Part shown: positions 59,073 to 64,000 of the stretch, one piece after another
Numbering within the stretch: the stretch's first letter is position 1
How the letters are laid out: each line of letters starts with the position of its first letter
Position numbers and translations under genes: made by a program
Assembly: GCA_900323505.1 (NCBI GenBank)
Contig: OOIN01000014.1
Location: 434,001-498,000, forward strand
Direction: 5' to 3'
DNA from: Ustilago trichophora
Taxonomy: Eukaryota; Basidiomycota; Ustilaginomycetes; Ustilaginales; Ustilaginaceae
DNA length: 64,000 bases
Notes under the pieces: generated by a model
What the model was told of the DNA's origin: nothing
The model's input: only the letters and a program-made list of their open reading frames with translations
Databases searched by the model: none

Positions 59073-61823
59073 ATGCAAGGCCCTCCCTACTCGCCTCACG
59101 CTCCTCCTCAATCAGAGCAGCAATACGGCCGTGGAAAATTCAGGAGTTCGCATCAAGAAAAAGGCCCTTCACACATACGCGATAATGGCTGGGGTGATCG
59201 ACGCTCCCGATTCCACAACGGTCCTGCACCCCTCCCACCCCTAGCCTCGCAACAGGGCGGAGATCTTCAAGTTCCACAGGTGGGGCATGGCTACGATTTG
59301 CCGGCCCCGTCCTCATCTACGGTGAGCGCCTGGCGTCTTGATCACCACAGAGAAAACATGGGCCCCTCAAACGCCGTTCCAAGGCTCCCACCCCTTGATC
59401 ATCAACTTACAACACAAGCAATCCCCTCCGTGGTGATGGAACCAAAGGCAACGTCTCCAGCCCTACCTGGTACTTCCGAGCACATCGAAATGAGTGCGGT
59501 CCTAACCATCGTTCCTCAAAAGGAGCGCAAGCTTGAATTCCTGCTCCGCACCATCGAGGACCGACTCGCCTCAAAACGTGCTGCTTCGACGCCACGCTGG
59601 GAGCGATCAGATGCCAATCAACTGAAGTGGCTCATCCAAGAGCATCAAAAGGTCGGCATGGACGGTACAATGAAGATCAGGACAATGAAGACCGCCTTGG
59701 GCTACTACTCTGTGCTCACGAATTGTCAAAAAGCAAAGCAAATCGACCCGATGCCCGAAGACACCTTCGACACCCTTCGTAACGGGGTGAGGAACATTGT
59801 TTTCGATTTGTGCGAGGACATCGACAGAGGCGTCCGCATGCAGGGCTACCGGGCCGTCCTTGAACTTAGCCTGAAGGACCCTTGCCTCGCTCGCAACAAT
59901 TGCTCGGTCCTCGTTCAGCTTCTGCAGAACGACAGTGACGAACAAGAGCTGGAGCTGGTTCGAGAGATGCTTGCAGAGCACGTCGGGCTGGCCATGTCGG
60001 ACGACCATCCTGGCATGTCTTTGACTGACTGCCTTCAGATTGTTCTCAACGACTTTGGTCATCTCAGAGATCATGTATTTGCCTTCTTATCGTCCATTTG
60101 TGGCCAGCGCGCACTGGAGCCAATTCTCATGGATGCTGGTCACCGCCAAGTCATTCTCGCCCACCATCTCGCATCGGCTCTTCCATTCGCAAGCCGACGA
60201 GAATTCAGCAAAATCACCACCGGTCTCCTAGCTGATCTTCAAGCTATCTGGGTGGATGAAGAGACGTCCTTTTCGGAAGAGGAGAGAGCAGCCGCCAAAG
60301 ACGCTGCGGTCAAAGTCTTATGGGCTCTCTGTGGATTCCTGATGGTGCAGAGCAAGGCTTGCCCGCTCCCGATTCTGCCGGTCGATAGCACTTCGTCAGT
60401 TCTTGCTGTGGATACCGAACGTCTCATGGAAGGATTTCCCGCTTGCCGAGACCCCGCTGTTTCGAATGGAGCGAAGCTGTACAGCATTTCGGTGGCTGTT
60501 TCGGAGCGCATGATTGCAAACCTCGAGGAGAGCGCCCAATCAAAAGTTTCCGAGGCAAGACGATTCCTGAATGAGCTCGATATATCGGTTCGTTACCTCT
60601 TCTGCTACCTTCCGCTGCCTCAAGAAAGCGAGCAAGACGCTGGTTCGGCGCTCAAGTACTTCACGCCAATCCAGAGGATCGTCGTCTTTCGTTCGGCGGC
60701 AAACTTGGCGGCACGGGCTGCTCTGGCAGCCAAACAGGCTCCAGCCCAGCTCAGCTACGGCGGCGAGTCCGTCACGAAAGACATTGCGCTGGTATCCACT
60801 CGAGCTCTTCTGACCCATGTTCTGGTAAGCGGGATGGCGATTCGAGGAAGCAGCGAAGGGAAGACAGCAAGTGTTTCAAGCGAGGCTCAAGAAGCGTACG
60901 CCATGCTAGCCGCTGAAGCTCTTCTAGCCGCGATCGATCAGTGCGAGATGTATCTATCTTCGCTTCGAGATAGGGTGACCACTGTCTTTACAGACTCTGC
61001 GGCCCACGAGAGGATTCGTGCGCTCACCATGCTGGCGCGAGACATCATCGAACAGCGTCGGGGTACAGAAGAGGTGATACAAGCAGCCGAGATCGTGCTC
61101 AGCTTGGGGCGAGAATACTCTGCACGGTGGAGATCGACCACTGTGCATCCGACTCCAGCATGGCTGATGTCCCCTCCTGACTTTCCGGATTGGAAGAGTC
61201 CAGTTTCCGGGACGTCAACAGCTGGGCCAACAAGGGGCATCGATGCAAAGGCCGCAAATGATGCGAAAGAGCCGAAAGGATCGACCGGGCGGGACAATCC
61301 GAAAGAGCCTCAGAGATCGACAGAGTCCAAAGAGTCTCCTGAGTCTACGAGAAGCGATCAGAGCCGCAAGAGGCAAGGCAATGACGACGAAGGATCCACA
61401 GCGGAGCGACGAGTCCGCGGTCGTGGCTCGGTACAGGCATCAAGTGACGAAGCAGATCCGGGCTGGGACACGGAAGCTGCATCATCGAAACGTGCTCCTC
61501 TTCCTCCTCGACCAGAAACTGGCGTCTCCATCCGTGGCGCTAGTCAGACCGAACACCATCGTTCCCCAACAATGCGAGAGAACTTCTACCACCGACCTGG
61601 TGCAAGCGAGCAGCGAGCTGAACAGTCGCGCTCCTCGGCGTATGAAGATCGCGCAGCCGGCCGACGACAGTCAGACCGGTGGCCGCGGGATGGTGCGCAG
61701 GCCTCGTATCGTGATAGGGGAGTACCTCGTGGATGGTACGACGATGGTGAATTTCGTCCGCGTCGGAGGGATCACTATGCTGAGCGCGATGCGTACGGAT
61801 ACGACAGCAAGCGTCGATGGTAG
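59073..61823 (+). CDS. API5/AAC-11-like helical-repeat protein
   Basis: Intron-free, 916 residues from the ATG at 59073. The first 135 residues are disordered. A helical region from about 140 to 690 resembles animal and plant API5 (apoptosis inhibitor 5): FDLCEDIDRGVRMQGYRAVL matches API5's DLCEDEDVSIRRQAI block, SVLVQLLQNDSDEQELELV matches ILTQLLQTDDS, and the FCYLPLPQESEQDAGSALKY segment matches API5's MPLPPEE block. The C-terminal 225 residues are charged and Arg/Ser/Glu-rich, with RKRQGND and many RR/RD pairs, like nuclear RNA-linked proteins. API5 binds Acinus and FGF2 in animals and blocks stress-induced death; in fungi its role is not established. The similarity is from memory and patchy, so an unrelated HEAT-repeat protein remains possible. 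The gene is convergent with AP-3 beta, 154 bp apart. Confidence 0.6.
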   Translation: MQGPPYSPHAPPQSEQQYGRGKFRSSHQEKGPSHIRDNGWGDRRSRFHNGPAPLPPLASQQGGDLQVPQVGHGYDLPAPSSSTVSAWRLDHHRENMGPSNAVPRLPPLDHQLTTQAIPSVVMEPKATSPALPGTSEHIEMSAVLTIVPQKERKLEFLLRTIEDRLASKRAASTPRWERSDANQLKWLIQEHQKVGMDGTMKIRTMKTALGYYSVLTNCQKAKQIDPMPEDTFDTLRNGVRNIVFDLCEDIDRGVRMQGYRAVLELSLKDPCLARNNCSVLVQLLQNDSDEQELELVREMLAEHVGLAMSDDHPGMSLTDCLQIVLNDFGHLRDHVFAFLSSICGQRALEPILMDAGHRQVILAHHLASALPFASRREFSKITTGLLADLQAIWVDEETSFSEEERAAAKDAAVKVLWALCGFLMVQSKACPLPILPVDSTSSVLAVDTERLMEGFPACRDPAVSNGAKLYSISVAVSERMIANLEESAQSKVSEARRFLNELDISVRYLFCYLPLPQESEQDAGSALKYFTPIQRIVVFRSAANLAARAALAAKQAPAQLSYGGESVTKDIALVSTRALLTHVLVSGMAIRGSSEGKTASVSSEAQEAYAMLAAEALLAAIDQCEMYLSSLRDRVTTVFTDSAAHERIRALTMLARDIIEQRRGTEEVIQAAEIVLSLGREYSARWRSTTVHPTPAWLMSPPDFPDWKSPVSGTSTAGPTRGIDAKAANDAKEPKGSTGRDNPKEPQRSTESKESPESTRSDQSRKRQGNDDEGSTAERRVRGRGSVQASSDEADPGWDTEAASSKRAPLPPRPETGVSIRGASQTEHHRSPTMRENFYHRPGASEQRAEQSRSSAYEDRAAGRRQSDRWPRDGAQASYRDRGVPRGWYDDGEFRPRRRDHYAERDAYGYDSKRRW

Positions 61824-61977
61824 TTCTATTCCTAATCATCGCACGCGAGCTAGCAAGCTAGCAGAATTTCACAAGCACACTCGCACGTCCACAGACGGGA
61901 TTGGAGGATGTATAAAGACAGGACAGCATCTTCTCCAGCTGCCAATTGCTGACTGCAAGGGCCTTTTTCTTCATTCG

Positions 61978-64000
61978 CTATTTTCTTTCTTCGTCACTCT
62001 CTTCGTCACTCTCTTCGTCACTCTCTTCGTCATCCTCCTCGTCGTCCACTTGCTCATCATCAGATTCATCCTCGTCAAAACCATTGTCATTGTCCCACTC
62101 ATTGTTCACGCCAAACTCGTCATCCTCAGGCGCGGAACCATCCAATTCCTCCTCTTCTTGGTCATTGTCACTTTCGTCTAAAAACGAGTCCAAGTCCTTA
62201 TACCTCGCTTGAGCCTGTGTCGTGGATGTCGATGATTCCAGTTCAATTGGAGTTGAGCTGCCGCGTGAGTTTGGAGTGGCTGCACCTGCACCTCTTCCTG
62301 TTACTGTTCCTGGGACGAGAATGACAGGTGAGGAAGAGGATGTGTTGATGGTGGTGGTGGTGGCGGTAGCAAAGTCGGCTGATGAGAAGGATTTTAAGTT
62401 GGAGAGGGTGGTGTTTTGAAGTGTTGAAGGTGTTGTTTTCGTGGAGATGGCGGGTGGTTCTCGTAGAATTGATGGGGTTGGGGTTGAGGTCCAGGGGGGA
62501 AGCTTTGTGTCGAGCCATCCTTTGACGAGTTTCCCGTTTAGGATGAGGGAGAGTGAGGCTAGTTCGGGTCCGTCTCCCAGCGCATCTGTGTTGGAGGTTT
62601 CGGCGATGGTTGGAGATGCTTTGTCGGATGCAGCAGTGTCAACGGTGTTCGGGATGGTCTTGCCTTCAAACAGGACATGGATCACTTGCTCCCTTCGCAA
62701 ACGGACACCTTTCAGATCCGCATCGTCTTCACTGGCACTTTCGCCAATCGTCCGTGCAGCCCTTTCAATCGCCTTTTGAATCGAATCAACGCCCTTACCT
62801 TCACCGCCCTCCTCTCCCTCGACATTCGTAGCCTTGTGTCCCGTAAGAGGACCAGTTAAACCCTTCAAAAACCTCGCCCGATCCCTAACGTCAAAATCAG
62901 CATCATACCTTCCCAGTTTCAACAGATAGAAGTGTAACACCGTGACGCTGGCCATCAATCTTTCCGCTTTCCCCTCCTTTCCCTCTTCCGTTCCGGATGT
63001 TGGTACCAGTACGGCCGGAAGGAACGCAAATGCCTTGGCAGACGTGCTAAGGATTTGAAGCTTAACGCAGCTAGACTCTTGGGTGAAGTTGAGCGCACAG
63101 CGGCGAAGTATGTCGGGTAGGACCAGCTCTGCTAGTGTCCGAGTGTCTGGAGTGGTGGTAAGGGAGGAAGGGGAGGAGGAGATGGAGATGGATTGGCGTG
63201 CGTGTTGACCGAGCAGGTAGAGGATGCTCGCTCGGGCGCTGGGATGGAGGATAGCTCCCTTGCCGATGACTTTGTTCTTTTGTTTGCGTTTGGATTTGTC
63301 CGCAGCGCTTGATAATGTGCTTTTGGGGAGGGTTCCGAAGAGCAAAGCTGCCAAGCGATAGACGATGGCGGACGTCCTCCTCGAGTCCGTTGCGTTTTCG
63401 CCAGCAAAGGTCTCCTGGGCGAGCTGTAGAAGGTTCTTGATCACCAACACGGCTCTGGCGATTGTCGAGTCGTGCACTCGAGGACCCGATTTGCGCTTAC
63501 GCAGCAAATCCAGCAGCATCGCAAGACACCGCGAGCTTGCATCCAGATCCTTCCTCAGCGCCAGCTCTCCTAGACATGATACTGCATGGGCGGCAATCCC
63601 CGCATCCGCAGAGCGCATATGTGCTCCTACCTCGGTCAAAACCAGATCGATGTTGCCGGCGTTGCAAATGACGACGAGAACATCGAGCTTGAGCAGCGAG
63701 ACAAATATGGGTTCCTCGTGCGAAGCGCCGAGAAGGAAGGACGTGACGTAGGGGGCGAAGAGATGGGTCTTCTGGCGGGCGATGGCGAGGATGTTGAGCA
63801 GGACCAGGTAGCAGACATCTGATGTGGATCGGAGGAGCCGCACGAGCGGTCGCGTGAGCATGGCGTGGTCCGAAGCAGGGGCCAGATAGAGACTCAACCG
63901 GGCGACTGCGAGGACTACGGCCGGATTGCGACTGTGCAGCAGCGCTTGCGATTTGGTGAGGAGGAGCTCAAGGTCGCGGTCGAGGTCGTATGGCGAGCGC
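61978..64000 (-). CDS. APL6: AP-3 adaptor complex beta subunit, C-terminal part (cut by window edge)
   Basis: The frame is open from the right edge (64000) to a TAG-type stop at 61978, about 673 residues. The true start lies outside the window, although an internal TTG at 63897 could mislead gene finders. The upper part is the beta-adaptin trunk: NPAVVLAVARLSLYLAPASD, then LVRLLRSTSDVCYLVLLNIL, EEPIFVSLLKLDVLVVICNA and AVSCLGELALR. This alpha-solenoid pattern is shared by beta adaptins and closest to AP-3 beta, which also has the acidic Ser/Asp/Glu hinge seen here after about residue 590. That tail ends in a repeated ESDE motif encoded by a 12-bp repeat. AP-3 sorts cargo from the Golgi or endosomes directly to the vacuole. 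No C-terminal ear is evident, as in several fungal AP-3 beta chains. Confidence 0.88.
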   Translation of the reverse strand, partial: RSPYDLDRDLELLLTKSQALLHSRNPAVVLAVARLSLYLAPASDHAMLTRPLVRLLRSTSDVCYLVLLNILAIARQKTHLFAPYVTSFLLGASHEEPIFVSLLKLDVLVVICNAGNIDLVLTEVGAHMRSADAGIAAHAVSCLGELALRKDLDASSRCLAMLLDLLRKRKSGPRVHDSTIARAVLVIKNLLQLAQETFAGENATDSRRTSAIVYRLAALLFGTLPKSTLSSAADKSKRKQKNKVIGKGAILHPSARASILYLLGQHARQSISISSSPSSLTTTPDTRTLAELVLPDILRRCALNFTQESSCVKLQILSTSAKAFAFLPAVLVPTSGTEEGKEGKAERLMASVTVLHFYLLKLGRYDADFDVRDRARFLKGLTGPLTGHKATNVEGEEGGEGKGVDSIQKAIERAARTIGESASEDDADLKGVRLRREQVIHVLFEGKTIPNTVDTAASDKASPTIAETSNTDALGDGPELASLSLILNGKLVKGWLDTKLPPWTSTPTPSILREPPAISTKTTPSTLQNTTLSNLKSFSSADFATATTTTINTSSSSPVILVPGTVTGRGAGAATPNSRGSSTPIELESSTSTTQAQARYKDLDSFLDESDNDQEEEELDGSAPEDDEFGVNNEWDNDNGFDEDESDDEQVDDEEDDEESDEESDEESDEERK
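61984..62040. repeat. 12-bp coding repeat in the AP-3 beta tail
   Basis: About four copies of CTTCGTCACTCT on the plus strand, encoding ESDE units at the very C terminus of the adaptin on the minus strand. The copies degrade into further acidic codons towards 62090. Confidence 0.85.

Overview
This is nuclear DNA from a fungus, most likely a basidiomycete smut of the Ustilaginales (Ustilago/Sporisorium/Pseudozyma group). The grounds are moderate GC, large and mostly intron-free genes, the few introns short (about 100-195 nt) with GTRAGT-type donors and CTGAC-like branch sites, a single dispersed 5S rRNA gene, and a gene set that is entirely eukaryotic and fungal. The genus is an inference from style, not a proven identity. 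I see no mobile element, tRNA, CRISPR or bacterial-type operon.

Layout, left to right. 0-1.2 kb: 5' part of an Afi1/MesA polarity gene (minus, cut by the left edge). 2.0-9.5 kb: separase (plus), followed 36 bp later by a 16 x 15-bp minisatellite. 10.8-13.9 kb: RAD16 repair helicase (plus). 15.0-19.4 kb: xanthine dehydrogenase (plus), intact except for one in-frame TGA. 19.4-21.1 kb: a convergent gap with a coding-like but broken stretch. 21.1-23.2 kb: a velvet-domain regulator (minus) with 3.7 kb of gene-free DNA upstream. 26.9-27.9 kb: Mediator subunit 8 (minus), divergent from the Lgl/Sro7/tomosyn gene (plus, 28.7-32.9 kb). 34.0-36.4 kb: an SPX-RING ubiquitin ligase (plus). 36.65-36.77 kb: 5S rRNA (plus). 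37.0-39.4 kb: SPB4 RNA helicase (plus). 39.9-44.4 kb: a multi-PAS hybrid histidine kinase (minus) whose start codon must lie in an unseen upstream exon. 44.4-48.1 kb: gene-poor. 48.1-49.8 kb: malate synthase (minus, two exons). 52.2-52.8 kb: thioredoxin (minus, three exons). 53.6-54.1 kb: AN1 zinc-finger protein (plus). 54.3-54.9 kb: LCL2-like secreted/ER protein (minus, two exons). 55.4-58.3 kb: NAF1 (plus). 59.1-61.8 kb: API5-like protein (plus). 62.0-64.0 kb: AP-3 beta adaptin (minus, cut by the right edge).

The genes do not form one pathway; this is ordinary housekeeping chromosome. Loose themes are ribosome and RNP assembly (5S, SPB4, NAF1), membrane traffic and polarity (Afi1, Sro7/tomosyn, AP-3), chromosome biology (separase, RAD16), signalling and regulation (histidine kinase, velvet, SPX-RING, Med8), and metabolism (xanthine dehydrogenase, malate synthase, thioredoxin).

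The items most worth a second look are the single TGA in xanthine dehydrogenase, the minisatellite touching separase, a recurrent ACTGT/ACAGT (GTAC-core) motif confined largely to intergenic DNA, the 5S gene 0.2 kb upstream of a 60S-assembly helicase, the missing start of the histidine kinase, and the broken coding-like stretch at 20.3-20.8 kb. I found no convincing candidate for a wholly new biological system.
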